A stretch of DNA of 64,000 nucleotides, taken from Clostridia bacterium. GTDB lineage: Bacteria; Bacillota; Clostridia; Acetivibrionales; DSM-2933. Under the pieces are notes generated by a model, which searched no databases, was not told the origin of the DNA, and saw nothing but the letters and a program-made list of their open reading frames with translations. The stretch lies in NCBI GenBank assembly GCA_026418275.1, contig JAOABQ010000048.1, forward strand, positions 62,001 to 126,000. The letters are read 5' to 3'. A program made the position numbers and the translations under genes. The stretch's first letter is position 1. Every line of letters begins with the position of its first letter. Positions 8,619 to 17,080 of the stretch are shown here, piece by piece.

Positions 8619-9695
8619 CTATACCAAATCATGCAATACTCTTTTTATAAGTTCCTCATCCTGAATGGAACATTGGATGACCTCTCCAATTCCCTTCGGA
8701 AGAATAAAGGTAAGTTTATTGTCTTTAATCTTTTTATCGTAAAACATCTGGTTGTAAACCTTGTCTACATCCATGCGTTCGAGTTTCACAGGCAATCCGA
8801 TATTTTTTAATGTCTTAATAACCCTTTTTACCGTATCCTCATCTACCATCTCCAGGTACTCTGCCATCTTAAAAGCACCAACCATCCCCAAGGACACACA
8901 TTCTCCGTGAAGCAGTTCAAACCCGAAAACACTTTCAATGGCATGACCAATGGTATGTCCGAAATTCAATATCGCCCTTAAATCACTTTCCTTTTCATCC
9001 TCTTCAACCACATTTCCTTTGATAGAGCAGTTTACTTTTGCCATATATTGCAATACATTTTCTTCAAAGTCAAAAATCTTTTTTATATTATAATCAATAT
9101 ATTCATAAAATTCCGCATCCCGGATCACTCCGTGTTTTACAATTTCTGCAAGTCCCGCCTGAATCTCTCTTACAGGAAGTGTCTTTAAAGAATTTACATT
9201 GATATACACAAATTTAGGCTGATAAAAAGCGCCAATAATATTTTTACTACCCTCAAAATCCACCCCGACTTTTCCACCCACACTGCTGTCCGCTTGCGCT
9301 AGAAGTGTTGTAGGTACTTGGATGAAGTGAATTCCTCTTAAAAAGGTAGCTGCAACAAAGCCGGTGATATCACCGACTACCCCACCTCCTAGGGCAATAA
9401 GTGCCGCATTTCGGTCCAGCTTCAAACCGATCAAAAACTTATAAATATCCTTTACAGTCTCTAGGTTTTTACTGGTCTCACCCGCCTCTATTACATATTT
9501 CTCCGCCTTGTAACCAGCTTGGGTAAGCGAATCCATAAAGGTATCAAACTGACACCTGTCTACATTGGTGTCGGTAATCACAACCAACTTTCCCTGAAGT
9601 CTTGCACTGGCAATACTTTTTCCGATACTGGCATAATCTGTCGTTATGTATATTGGGTAACTTCTTTCTTCCAAATTAATATTGAGTTTGATCAT
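8619..9695 (-). CDS. aroB: 3-dehydroquinate synthase
   Basis: 358 aa, usual length. Converts DAHP to 3-dehydroquinate, the second step of the shikimate pathway, in the cytoplasm with NAD+ and a divalent metal. The NAD site is LGGGVVGDITGFVAATF (102-118), followed by VPTTLLAQADSSVGGKVGVD (127-146). The metal ligands fit E184 (AEIVKHG), H247 (FGHTIGHA) and H264 (LLHGECVSLG). It lies 79 bp downstream of ileS on the same strand with an inverted repeat between, so it may be co-transcribed. A terminator follows. No other aro genes are in the window. Confidence 0.96.
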   Translation of the reverse strand: MIKLNINLEERSYPIYITTDYASIGKSIASARLQGKLVVITDTNVDRCQFDTFMDSLTQAGYKAEKYVIEAGETSKNLETVKDIYKFLIGLKLDRNAALIALGGGVVGDITGFVAATFLRGIHFIQVPTTLLAQADSSVGGKVGVDFEGSKNIIGAFYQPKFVYINVNSLKTLPVREIQAGLAEIVKHGVIRDAEFYEYIDYNIKKIFDFEENVLQYMAKVNCSIKGNVVEEDEKESDLRAILNFGHTIGHAIESVFGFELLHGECVSLGMVGAFKMAEYLEMVDEDTVKRVIKTLKNIGLPVKLERMDVDKVYNQMFYDKKIKDNKLTFILPKGIGEVIQCSIQDEELIKRVLHDLV

Positions 9696-9726
9696 ACCCT
9701 CATATCCCGCCTTCTGTTGGTTTAAT

Positions 9727-9762
9727 CAAACGGTCCTGCTGCATAGGCAGCAGAACCGTTTG
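9727..9762. other. Inverted repeat between ileS and aroB
   Basis: CAAACGGT..CTGCTGC-ATAG-GCAGCAG..ACCGTTTG, an interrupted 15-bp stem with a tetraloop. On the minus strand no T-run follows, so complete termination of ileS is doubtful. It could be a partial terminator or an RNA stability element. Confidence 0.5.
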
Positions 9763-9774
9763 TTCATACTTTTA

Positions 9775-12567
9775 TTATTCTACCACACTGGAGCACCTGC
9801 TGCAAAGTGTCGGATGATTTTCATGCTGACCTACACTCTCACTAAACATCCAGCATCTTTCGCATTTGCTGCCTGAGGCCTGGGAAACCAATACTTTGAC
9901 TCCTTGAAGTGTTTCTCCCTGGAATGCCTCTATCGGTGCTTCTTCCAGCTTTTTAAGCTCAAAAGCGGAGACAATGAAAACAGTGATCAACTCTTCTTCA
10001 ATTCCTTTTATAAAATCAAAATTCTTTTCATCTGCAAAAACCGTTACTTTTGCATTCAGTGAATTTCCAATGAGTTTAGCCGTTCTAGCAAGCTCCAGTG
10101 CCTTTGATACATTCTGGCGAAGTTCTAAGATTCTATCCCACTTTTCTTCAAGTTTTTCATCCAGATATTGCTCTTTGATCTTCGGCCAGTCGTTAAGCTG
10201 GATACTTTCTTTATCGTCTTCATTTCTATGGGGCATAAACTGCCAAATCTCCTCCGATGTGAAAGCAAGCACCGGGGTAAGAATGCGAACCAGTGAATCC
10301 AAAATTTCAAACATGACGGTTTGCGCAGCCCTTCGGTCCTTGGAATCCGCCTTTGAGGTATATATCCTGTCCTTAATGATATCCAGGTAAAAGTTACTCA
10401 TATCGACAACACAGAAATTGTGTATTGCATGGAACATTAAATGGAACTCATATTTTCCATAGGCTTCATTTACTTTTGAAATCAGCTTGTTAAGTTTCAA
10501 TAACGCCCATCTGTCCAATTCATTCAATTCTTCATATTTGACGCTATCCTGATCAGGCGTAAAATCATGAATATTGCCCAGGATATATCTTGCAGTATTT
10601 CTGATTTTTCTATATACTTCCGAAAGCTGCTTTAAAATTTCCTTTGAAATACGGATATCCGTCTTATAATCGGAAGATGCAACCCAAAGTCTTAGTATAT
10701 CCGCACCATATTCCTTTACGACATCAGCAGGGTCAATACCGTTTCCAAGGGATTTGGACATTTTTCTTCCTTCTCCGTCAACAACATACCCATGGGTTAA
10801 AACAGTCTTATAGGGCGCACATCCCCTTGTAGCTACTGAGGTGAGCAAAGAGGATTGGAACCAGCCTCTGTGTTGGTCACTTCCTTCCAAATACATATCT
10901 GCCGGCCATCTTAATTCATTTCTTGTTTCCAAAACAGCTGCATGGCTGGAGCCGGAATCAAACCAAACATCCATGATATCGGTTTCTTTTTCAAACTCGG
11001 TATGTCCACATGTACACTTTACCGATTGAGGTAATATATCCTTTGCATCATACTCATACCAAACATCCGAGCCCTTTTCCCTAAACAAATTCTTAACAGC
11101 CTCAATACTTTCGTCTGTAATGAGCTCCTTATCGCAAGCCTTGCAATAGAAAATCGGAATGGGTACTCCCCAGATCCTTTGCCTTGAAATACACCAATCT
11201 CCACGGTCCCTGACCATTCCTGTAATTCTCTCTTCACCCCATTCAGGAATCCATTGTACCGTTTTGATAGAATCCATGGCTTCCTTTCTAAAACCTTCGA
11301 TGGAAGCAAACCACTGCTCGGTTGCCCTGAATATGATAGGGTCCTTACATCTCCAACAGTGGGGATACTGGTGAACAATTTTTTCGGAGGTAAGGAGGTA
11401 ATTGCCCGATTTTAATTCTTCAATAATGGCCGCATTGGATTTCTCATAATATAGTCCTGCAAATTTCCCTGCATCCTTTGTAAGGAATCCCTTATCATCC
11501 ACCGGAACAATAACAGGAATTTTATACTTTTGGCATACCTGGAAGTCTTCCGCACCATGTCCGGGCGCCGTATGGACGCATCCGGTACCGGCTTCCAAGG
11601 TTACATGGTCTCCTAAAATAATGACGGAGTCTCGGTCCAAGAAGGGATGACGGCATAATATCCCCTCAAGCTCACTTCCCGCTATACTTCCAACGATCTC
11701 ATAATCCTCTATTTTAGCCACCTTCATTACGTTCTCAACCAATTCTGAAGCCATCACATAATATTCGTTTGCCGATTTAACCACACTGTATTGGAATTCA
11801 CCGTTTAAGCAGATGGCAAGGTTTCCGGGGAGGGTCCATGTGGTAGTTGTCCATATGACAAAATAAGCATTTTCAAGGCTTCCTAAAATCCTTTTTAGTT
11901 TGCCCTGATCCTCTTTAATGGGAAATTTTACATAAATGGAAAGGGTTGTATCCTCTGCATATTCAATTTCCGCTTCTGCAAGAGCCGTTTCACAGTCCGG
12001 GCACCAGTAAACAGGTCTAAGCCCTTTATAGATATGGCCTTTCTTTGCCATTTCACCGAAAACTTCAATCTGTTTTGCTTCAAATTCAGGTGTAAGCGTA
12101 ACATATGGATTTTCCCAGTCCGCTCTTACACCCAGTCTTTTAAATGCTTCTCTTTGAACATCCAGGTATTTTAAAGCAAAATCCTTACAAGCCTGTCTAA
12201 ACTTAACCGGCCCTACTTCATGCCTTTTTAAGCCCAATTCTTTAATGGCACGCTGCTCAATGGGAAGACCGTGTGTATCCCAGCCGGGAACAAAAGGCGT
12301 ATGGTAACCGTTCATACTGTAGTATTTGACAACGATATCCTTTAATATTTTGTTTAAGGATGTCCCAAGATGGATTCCTCCGTTTGCATAAGGAGGTCCG
12401 TCATGTAAAATATACTTCGGCTTTCCTTCATTCTTCTTTAGCTGCTTGCGGTAAATATCCATATCTTCCCACTTTTTGAGAAATTCCGGCTCCCTCTGGG
12501 GCAATCCCGCTCTCATTGGAAAATCCGTTTGTGGTAGATTCAATGTTTTACTATAATCTACAGACAT
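9775..12567 (-). CDS. ileS: Isoleucyl-tRNA synthetase
   Basis: 930 aa class Ia synthetase charging tRNA-Ile. The HIGH-type motif is GGIHLGTS (63-70), and the editing domain (CP1) occupies the middle. KMSKS is exact at 602-606 (GRKMSKSLGNGIDP). The C-terminal zinc ribbon has CERC..CSRC (C902, C905, C922, C925), marking the bacterial type with a zinc tail. The ribosome site AGGAGGAGC precedes ATG. Expression is controlled by a T-box leader and two promoters (12621-12953). It follows divIVA in the conserved ylm-divIVA-ileS order of Firmicutes. Confidence 0.98.
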   Translation of the reverse strand: MSVDYSKTLNLPQTDFPMRAGLPQREPEFLKKWEDMDIYRKQLKKNEGKPKYILHDGPPYANGGIHLGTSLNKILKDIVVKYYSMNGYHTPFVPGWDTHGLPIEQRAIKELGLKRHEVGPVKFRQACKDFALKYLDVQREAFKRLGVRADWENPYVTLTPEFEAKQIEVFGEMAKKGHIYKGLRPVYWCPDCETALAEAEIEYAEDTTLSIYVKFPIKEDQGKLKRILGSLENAYFVIWTTTTWTLPGNLAICLNGEFQYSVVKSANEYYVMASELVENVMKVAKIEDYEIVGSIAGSELEGILCRHPFLDRDSVIILGDHVTLEAGTGCVHTAPGHGAEDFQVCQKYKIPVIVPVDDKGFLTKDAGKFAGLYYEKSNAAIIEELKSGNYLLTSEKIVHQYPHCWRCKDPIIFRATEQWFASIEGFRKEAMDSIKTVQWIPEWGEERITGMVRDRGDWCISRQRIWGVPIPIFYCKACDKELITDESIEAVKNLFREKGSDVWYEYDAKDILPQSVKCTCGHTEFEKETDIMDVWFDSGSSHAAVLETRNELRWPADMYLEGSDQHRGWFQSSLLTSVATRGCAPYKTVLTHGYVVDGEGRKMSKSLGNGIDPADVVKEYGADILRLWVASSDYKTDIRISKEILKQLSEVYRKIRNTARYILGNIHDFTPDQDSVKYEELNELDRWALLKLNKLISKVNEAYGKYEFHLMFHAIHNFCVVDMSNFYLDIIKDRIYTSKADSKDRRAAQTVMFEILDSLVRILTPVLAFTSEEIWQFMPHRNEDDKESIQLNDWPKIKEQYLDEKLEEKWDRILELRQNVSKALELARTAKLIGNSLNAKVTVFADEKNFDFIKGIEEELITVFIVSAFELKKLEEAPIEAFQGETLQGVKVLVSQASGSKCERCWMFSESVGQHENHPTLCSRCSSVVE

Positions 12568-12620
12568 AATGCTCCTCCTTATTTATCTTCATTCTAATTT
12601 TGTTTAAAATGGAAAAAAAC

Positions 12621-12866
12621 ATATAAAAACCCTCTCATCACACAAAGGGACGAGAGGGTAAAATTTCTCACGCGGTACCACCCAAATTACTATTATGACT
12701 ATAATAATCACTTCATTTTATAACGGTTTTTGCCGGCATCCCTTACTACAGCATCACACTGCTTCAGGTAGCAACTCATGGATGATTTTCAAAGGCTGTC
12801 TCTGTAGAATTTCCACCGTCATCTACTCTCTTTAAGAGCCTCTCCTTTTACTCTTTCCAGTCATCG
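12621..12866 (-). ncRNA. T-box leader (tRNA-Ile sensing) upstream of ileS
   Basis: Minus-strand RNA. The base of Stem I is GATGA (about 12865-12861) pairing with TCATC. AG-rich internal elements and the apical GGTGGAAA segment follow. The specifier region GAAA-ATC puts an AUC isoleucine codon at 12786-12784. The antiterminator carries the exact T-box core GGGTGGTACCGCG (12683-12671). The terminator hairpin ACCCTCTC / GAGAGGGT (12629-12659) is followed by TTTTTAT. Uncharged tRNA-Ile should stabilise the antiterminator and allow read-through into ileS. Confidence 0.95.
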
Positions 12867-12871
12867 TTTTT

Positions 12872-12899
12872 ATTATATTCAATACAACTACATAGTCAA
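12872..12899 (-). promoter_or_regulatory. Proximal promoter of the ileS T-box transcript
   Basis: TTGACT (12899-12894), 16-bp spacer, TATAAT (12877-12872). Predicted initiation falls right at the base of T-box Stem I. Confidence 0.7.
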
Positions 12900-12923
12900 A
12901 CATAATCTATGTTTATTTATAGC

Positions 12924-12953
12924 ATTATACTACAGCCCGCATTTTCATGTCAA
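12924..12953 (-). promoter_or_regulatory. Distal consensus promoter for ileS
   Basis: Exact TTGACA (12953-12948), 18-bp spacer, exact TATAAT (12929-12924), beginning 7 bp after the divIVA stop. With the proximal promoter it gives ileS two tandem sigma-A-type promoters. Confidence 0.75.
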
Positions 12954-12959
12954 GTTTAA

Positions 12960-13418
12960 CTATTCATCATCGGTGAAGACCTGTTTTAACACTTCCAACT
13001 GGGAAAGCAGCAGGCTTTCGGTTTTTGATTTAAAAATATGCAGCCTTTTTTTCATTTCTTCGTATTCAAATTTAATACGGATCACTTCCTGATTGGCATC
13101 ATTGATAATCTTTTGCGCTTTCAACTCGGCCTCTTTTGTAATGATATCCGCTTTCTGGTAAGCATTCTTTTTTATTTCCTCTGCGGTTTGCTGCGCAATC
13201 ATTAACGTATTTTGCAAGGAATCCTCAATGTTTTTATAATGTTGAATCCCTTCGTTCAGAAGTGCTACCTTGTCCTTAAGTTCAATATTTTCACGGATAA
13301 ATTCACTATAGTCCTTGATAATGTTATCCAGAACCTGGTTGACACTGTCTTCTTCATATCCCCGTATTAACGCCTTCTTAAACTCAAGATTTTCCAAATC
13401 ATTTGGTGTATAATTCAT
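12960..13418 (-). CDS. divIVA: DivIVA-family protein
   Basis: 152 aa from ATG at 13418, chosen because GAGGTGG lies 5 nt upstream; an in-frame GTG 9 nt further up overlaps that site. The N-terminal membrane-binding region (MNYTPNDLENLEFKKALIRG) is followed by a long coiled coil (..NIIKDYSEFIRENIELKDKV.., then AEEIKKNAYQKADIITKEAE). DivIVA proteins bind curved membrane at poles and division sites and guide septum placement or pole functions. The gene sits between ylmH and ileS, the usual Firmicute order. The C-terminal tail is short compared with B. subtilis. Confidence 0.9.
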   Translation of the reverse strand: MNYTPNDLENLEFKKALIRGYEEDSVNQVLDNIIKDYSEFIRENIELKDKVALLNEGIQHYKNIEDSLQNTLMIAQQTAEEIKKNAYQKADIITKEAELKAQKIINDANQEVIRIKFEYEEMKKRLHIFKSKTESLLLSQLEVLKQVFTDDE

Positions 13419-13431
13419 CCTTACCACCTCA

Positions 13432-14223
13432 TCATATGTATTTATTCAGAACAATACTGATTCTGCCTTTTTTCGTTATGCCGTTCACTATTTCCAATAC
13501 GGCCCTTCCTTTGCCTCGAATAGATATTGTATCTCCTTCACTAACCTGTTTAGTAAGGCTGCTTGTCATTTCCCAATTAAGATTTACCTTTTCCGCTTTA
13601 ATAAACTCGGATATTTTGCTTCTTGACATACCAAAACCCGCACTGGCTACACTATCAAGCCTTAGTGATGCAACCGTTGTACTGATTACCTTCACCTTGG
13701 GCTGCAAGGATTCAAGCTCTTCAATATTTTTTACTTCAACATCAACGTTTATGTTTCCTACTTTGGTCAAATTATATCGGATAAAATCCCCCATGTCCTC
13801 CAACACAAGGATGCTGCAAGAATCTTCTTTTACAAGAATATCCCCTATTTTCTCCCGTTTTATCCCCAGCCCCATAAGGCTTCCCAGATAATCCCGGTGG
13901 GATAGAACTCCCCTTCCTTTCAATTTAACACAAATAGCTTTAAAAGGAAGGTAACCCAATGGTTCATTGTCTTCGGGCATATTATTAGGGCAGAATACTA
14001 AAACCTGTCTCTCTGCCCCTAAATAACCACCTTCAAATATGTAATTATCTTCAAAATCCTCCAGAGCCTTTTCTACAATATTTCTCTGGTACGGGTCAAG
14101 AAAATCGGTATAAACTGTCTTTCCAGTCTTTTGGGCTTTCTCCCACTTGTCTAAAATCTTAGCAACCAACAAGCGGTCATCCTGTTTTAAAACCTTTTTT
14201 AATATTTTTTCTTTATTAAACAT
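13432..14223 (-). CDS. ylmH: YlmH-family S4-domain RNA-binding protein
   Basis: 263 aa. The N-terminal part resembles the YlmH ribosome-associated module (LDPYQRNIVEKALEDFEDNY, FEGGYLGAERQVLVF, SHRDYLGSLMGLGIKREKIG). An S4 RNA-binding fold occupies about 185-245 (LRLDSVASAGFGMSRSKISE, KVNLNWEMTSSLTKQVSEGD). B. subtilis YlmH has been linked to ribosome-associated quality control; a similar role here is inferred from family and position. It sits in the sepF-ylmG-ylmH-divIVA string, 13 bp before the divIVA start. Confidence 0.9.
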   Translation of the reverse strand: MFNKEKILKKVLKQDDRLLVAKILDKWEKAQKTGKTVYTDFLDPYQRNIVEKALEDFEDNYIFEGGYLGAERQVLVFCPNNMPEDNEPLGYLPFKAICVKLKGRGVLSHRDYLGSLMGLGIKREKIGDILVKEDSCSILVLEDMGDFIRYNLTKVGNINVDVEVKNIEELESLQPKVKVISTTVASLRLDSVASAGFGMSRSKISEFIKAEKVNLNWEMTSSLTKQVSEGDTISIRGKGRAVLEIVNGITKKGRISIVLNKYI

Positions 14224-14287
14224 CCTATAGTTACCTAAATGATTTGTGACATTAATTTTTTCTTCAATGAAACCTATTTTCCTGCAC

Positions 14288-14575
14288 TTATCCTACAATC
14301 ATACCCACACCAAAAGCATTGGCGATGATTCGCTGAACAACCTGGATCAATAAAAATGCTATGATGGGTGAAAAGTCAATCATCATATTTCTGCCAACTT
14401 CAGATTTTTGGATAAGGGCCCGGATCGGTCCTAAAATAGGTTCGGTAACCTGATAGACCAACCGGATAAATGCATTATTTCTTGAAACAGGAATCCATGA
14501 AACAACTACACGTATAAGGATTGCAAAGATGATAACATCCAATAACCGTACTAATGCTATTCCAATTAACTGCAT
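14288..14575 (-). CDS. ylmG: YggT/YlmG-family small membrane protein
   Basis: 95 aa with two hydrophobic segments (about 3-28 and 70-92) flanking the conserved loop SWIPVSRNN..VYQVTEPILGPIRALI. Members lie in the cell-division-linked ylm cluster across Gram-positives and cyanobacteria, and the molecular role is unsettled. The gene is 12 bp downstream of sepF. Confidence 0.9.
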   Translation of the reverse strand: MQLIGIALVRLLDVIIFAILIRVVVSWIPVSRNNAFIRLVYQVTEPILGPIRALIQKSEVGRNMMIDFSPIIAFLLIQVVQRIIANAFGVGMIVG

Positions 14576-14587
14576 ATCACGCCTCCG

Positions 14588-15040
14588 TTATTTTGCCCAT
14601 GGAAAAACCGCTCTATTCTTAAGCTCCTCTTTAAAATCTCCCAAAATGTCAACGTTATTCGGGGCTACAAGAAATATTCCATTGGCAACCTTTTGAATAT
14701 TTCCATCCAGCGCATACACCGACCCGCTAATAAAGTCTACAATCCTCTGCGCATCTTCTTTTTCAAGGGTTTCCAGATTCATTACGATTGGTTTTTTATT
14801 TTTTAGATGGTCACAAATCTCCTGTGCATCTTCAAAGTTACCAGGCTGAGTAATCACTACCTTGAATTGACTTGTAGAATGGATATTTACCACTTTGTTT
14901 TGTATCTTTTTTACACTGGGTTGAATTAATTGGGGCTGTTGAATTTCATCCCTTGAATCTTCTTTGGAAGCTTCCATCATTTCTTCCTCTTCTGCTTCCC
15001 AACCAACAAAATTAAGCACCTTGTTAAATAATTTAGCCAT
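14588..15040 (-). CDS. sepF: Cell division protein SepF
   Basis: 150 aa. The N-terminal amphipathic membrane-targeting helix (MAKLFNKVLNFVGWEAEEEE) is followed by an acidic linker and the SepF core (about 65-145): VVITQPGNFEDAQEICDHLK, KPIVMNLETLEKEDAQRIVD, FISGSVYALDGNIQKVANGI. SepF polymerises, binds the FtsZ C-terminus and tethers Z-ring filaments to the membrane. GGAGG ribosome site. Part of the ylm operon between yggS and ylmG. Confidence 0.95.
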   Translation of the reverse strand: MAKLFNKVLNFVGWEAEEEEMMEASKEDSRDEIQQPQLIQPSVKKIQNKVVNIHSTSQFKVVITQPGNFEDAQEICDHLKNKKPIVMNLETLEKEDAQRIVDFISGSVYALDGNIQKVANGIFLVAPNNVDILGDFKEELKNRAVFPWAK

Positions 15041-15097
15041 TTAATTTTCCTCCTGTTTATCTTTAGTAATCCGTGTATAGTAATTTTTTTAAGTACG

Positions 15098-15805
15098 TTA
15101 TTTATATTCCCTCTTTCCAAAGATCGCGGTACCGATTCGCACCATATTGGAACCTTCTTCAATGGCTACTTCAAAGTCATTGCTCATACCCATGGAAAGA
15201 TAGTCCATATATATATTATCAATATTTTCCTTCTTAATGTCAATAAATATTTTGTTGAGTTCCCTAAAAACCCCTCTGATTTCTTCAGGATCGTCCACAA
15301 AGGGAGCAACCGTCATAAGCCCTCTTACTCTAAGGTTTTGGAAGGAACTTAATCTTTTTACAAAATCAAGTGTCGTATCGGGAGAGATACCGAATTTGGA
15401 TTCCTCACCTGCCACATTGACCTGCACCAAGACATCCATTACTTTTCCAGCCTTCAAAGCCTTTTTATCGATCTCCTGTGCAAGTTCCATTCTGTCTACC
15501 GAGTGGATCATACTGATTTTGTCAATAATGTATTTGACTTTGTTGGTTTGGAGATGTCCAATTAAATGCCAATTACAATTCTTACTTATTATATCGTACT
15601 TTTCACAAAATTCCTGAACCCTATTTTCACCTAAATGGATCATGCCTTCATCCATTACTTTACTGATTCTATCGGTGTCAATGGTTTTTGTCACAGCAAT
15701 TACACAGATATCCTCAAGCTTTCTGCCGCTTTTATTGGCCGCCTTCTCTACTTTTTCCAGGACATCCTTAACGTTTCTTCCAAGGTACGCACCGTTGTCG
15801 CTCAT
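15098..15805 (-). CDS. yggS: PLP homeostasis protein, YggS/YlmE (PLPBP) family
   Basis: 235 aa single-domain TIM-barrel PLP-binding protein. The PLP lysine is K40 in ICVIAVTKT. Other family motifs are LGENRVQEF, WHLIGHLQTNKVKYI, VLVQVNVAGEESKFGI, VRGLMTVAPF and the phosphate-binding SMGMSNDFEVAIEEGSNMVR near the end. It buffers free PLP rather than catalysing a known reaction. ATG overlaps the TGA of the upstream HlyD-like gene (ATGA), pointing to translational coupling. It begins the conserved yggS-sepF-ylmG-ylmH-divIVA string. Confidence 0.95.
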   Translation of the reverse strand: MSDNGAYLGRNVKDVLEKVEKAANKSGRKLEDICVIAVTKTIDTDRISKVMDEGMIHLGENRVQEFCEKYDIISKNCNWHLIGHLQTNKVKYIIDKISMIHSVDRMELAQEIDKKALKAGKVMDVLVQVNVAGEESKFGISPDTTLDFVKRLSSFQNLRVRGLMTVAPFVDDPEEIRGVFRELNKIFIDIKKENIDNIYMDYLSMGMSNDFEVAIEEGSNMVRIGTAIFGKREYK

Positions 15806-17058
15806 TTATTGATCATCTGCCCTTCTTCAATATTTTTAGGATTTAAAACATAGGTATCATATAGACTCACACTGTTTTTTGAGCCTTCCGGCTTCTCAAC
15901 AATCGCAAACTCATCATTTTTCCCTTTAATCTTTACTTCTCTAATGGTTGCATAGTTTCCTTTGACCAATACGATTTTTGCTTTCATATTGGTAAAATCC
16001 TTCTCGATGAGGCTTTCCAAAGGCACTCTCATCCCTTCATGAGAGCTTTTTATAAGATCGATATTTACTTTTCTTAGGAGGGATGTGTCGCTGATACCCT
16101 TATCAATTCTCACCCCGACAATATATTTCCCCTCCTGCTTGTCGGATTTGTAATCGACTATGCCATCCACCGTTTTTCCGATATCATTGATCCGTACCTG
16201 TACAATATCGTCTATCTTCAATATATCTGCCTTTTGCGGCGGTAAAACGACAACAATAAAGGACTCAATACTTTTTATTACTTTTACGACAGGTTGACCT
16301 GCCTGAACGCTTTCCCCGCTTTCAAAAGATTTCACCTTTAACTCTTCCAGGAATTTCGGGGTCAAATCCTTCATTCCGGCGGGACTCAACACCGCTTCAT
16401 ATCCGTCTACATGATAAGACACAACCCCGGCTGCTTTGGATACAATCTGGGTTTTACTTGCATTCATCATGGATTCAAACTGTTCCTTTTTCTTTTTCAA
16501 AGAACTTAAATATATATCTGAGGTTCCAACCCCACCCATGATTTCAGTCTTTTTTTGAACCAGCTTGTTTATTTCCTCTTTAGTTTCTTTCAGCTTGCTT
16601 AAATTATTTGAGTTGGTAAGAGGTACCAGTCCCTTTATTTTTTGTCCGATTTCATTGTCAATTTTCATAATATCTTCGGAAAAGATTTCTCTGTTTTCTG
16701 ATTTTTCCTTTAGTATTTTAACCATTTCCAGTTCTACAGCTTTGATTTCATCAAGGATTTTTAAAGAGGATTCCTTTAAAACTGTGGCAATTTTCCCATT
16801 TGCGCTGACCCTTTCCCCCTCTGCTACCTCCTTGATAAAATTGCCTTCATAAGGTGATTTTAAAACCTCCTCATCCCGGATCAGGTAACCGTTCTCATTG
16901 ATTGAATCCTCCAAATTTCCCATACGAATAAAATCCGTACTGATATTGGTACCGTAAACCCAGTGAATAAACGAAGGAATGTATATAAGCAGAAATACAA
17001 TCACAATGAAGGTTCCGATTCTTACTTTATTTGTTTTCCTGTTTTTATTGACCTGCAT
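15802..17058 (-). CDS. HlyD-like membrane-anchored protein
   Basis: 418 aa. A short basic N-terminus is followed by one transmembrane segment (about 13-33), a lipoyl-like half (about 45-90, GYLIRDEEVLKSPYEGNFIK), a long coiled-coil hairpin (about 95-190), the second lipoyl-like half and a beta-rich C-terminal region. This is the fold of HlyD-type adaptors, but no ABC or RND transporter gene is adjacent. Genes of this shape often sit upstream of yggS-sepF in clostridia (recollection, unverified), so an envelope or division-linked role is possible. It overlaps yggS by 4 nt. Confidence 0.75.
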   Translation of the reverse strand: MQVNKNRKTNKVRIGTFIVIVFLLIYIPSFIHWVYGTNISTDFIRMGNLEDSINENGYLIRDEEVLKSPYEGNFIKEVAEGERVSANGKIATVLKESSLKILDEIKAVELEMVKILKEKSENREIFSEDIMKIDNEIGQKIKGLVPLTNSNNLSKLKETKEEINKLVQKKTEIMGGVGTSDIYLSSLKKKKEQFESMMNASKTQIVSKAAGVVSYHVDGYEAVLSPAGMKDLTPKFLEELKVKSFESGESVQAGQPVVKVIKSIESFIVVVLPPQKADILKIDDIVQVRINDIGKTVDGIVDYKSDKQEGKYIVGVRIDKGISDTSLLRKVNIDLIKSSHEGMRVPLESLIEKDFTNMKAKIVLVKGNYATIREVKIKGKNDEFAIVEKPEGSKNSVSLYDTYVLNPKNIEEGQMINK

Positions 17059-17080
17059 AAATTCACCTCAGATCATGTAT

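Noticed and set aside
13403..13891. Plus-strand frame of 162 codons opposite ylmH
   Set aside because: ylmH on the other strand has clear family motifs and operon position; the antisense frame has neither a ribosome site nor protein-like motifs.
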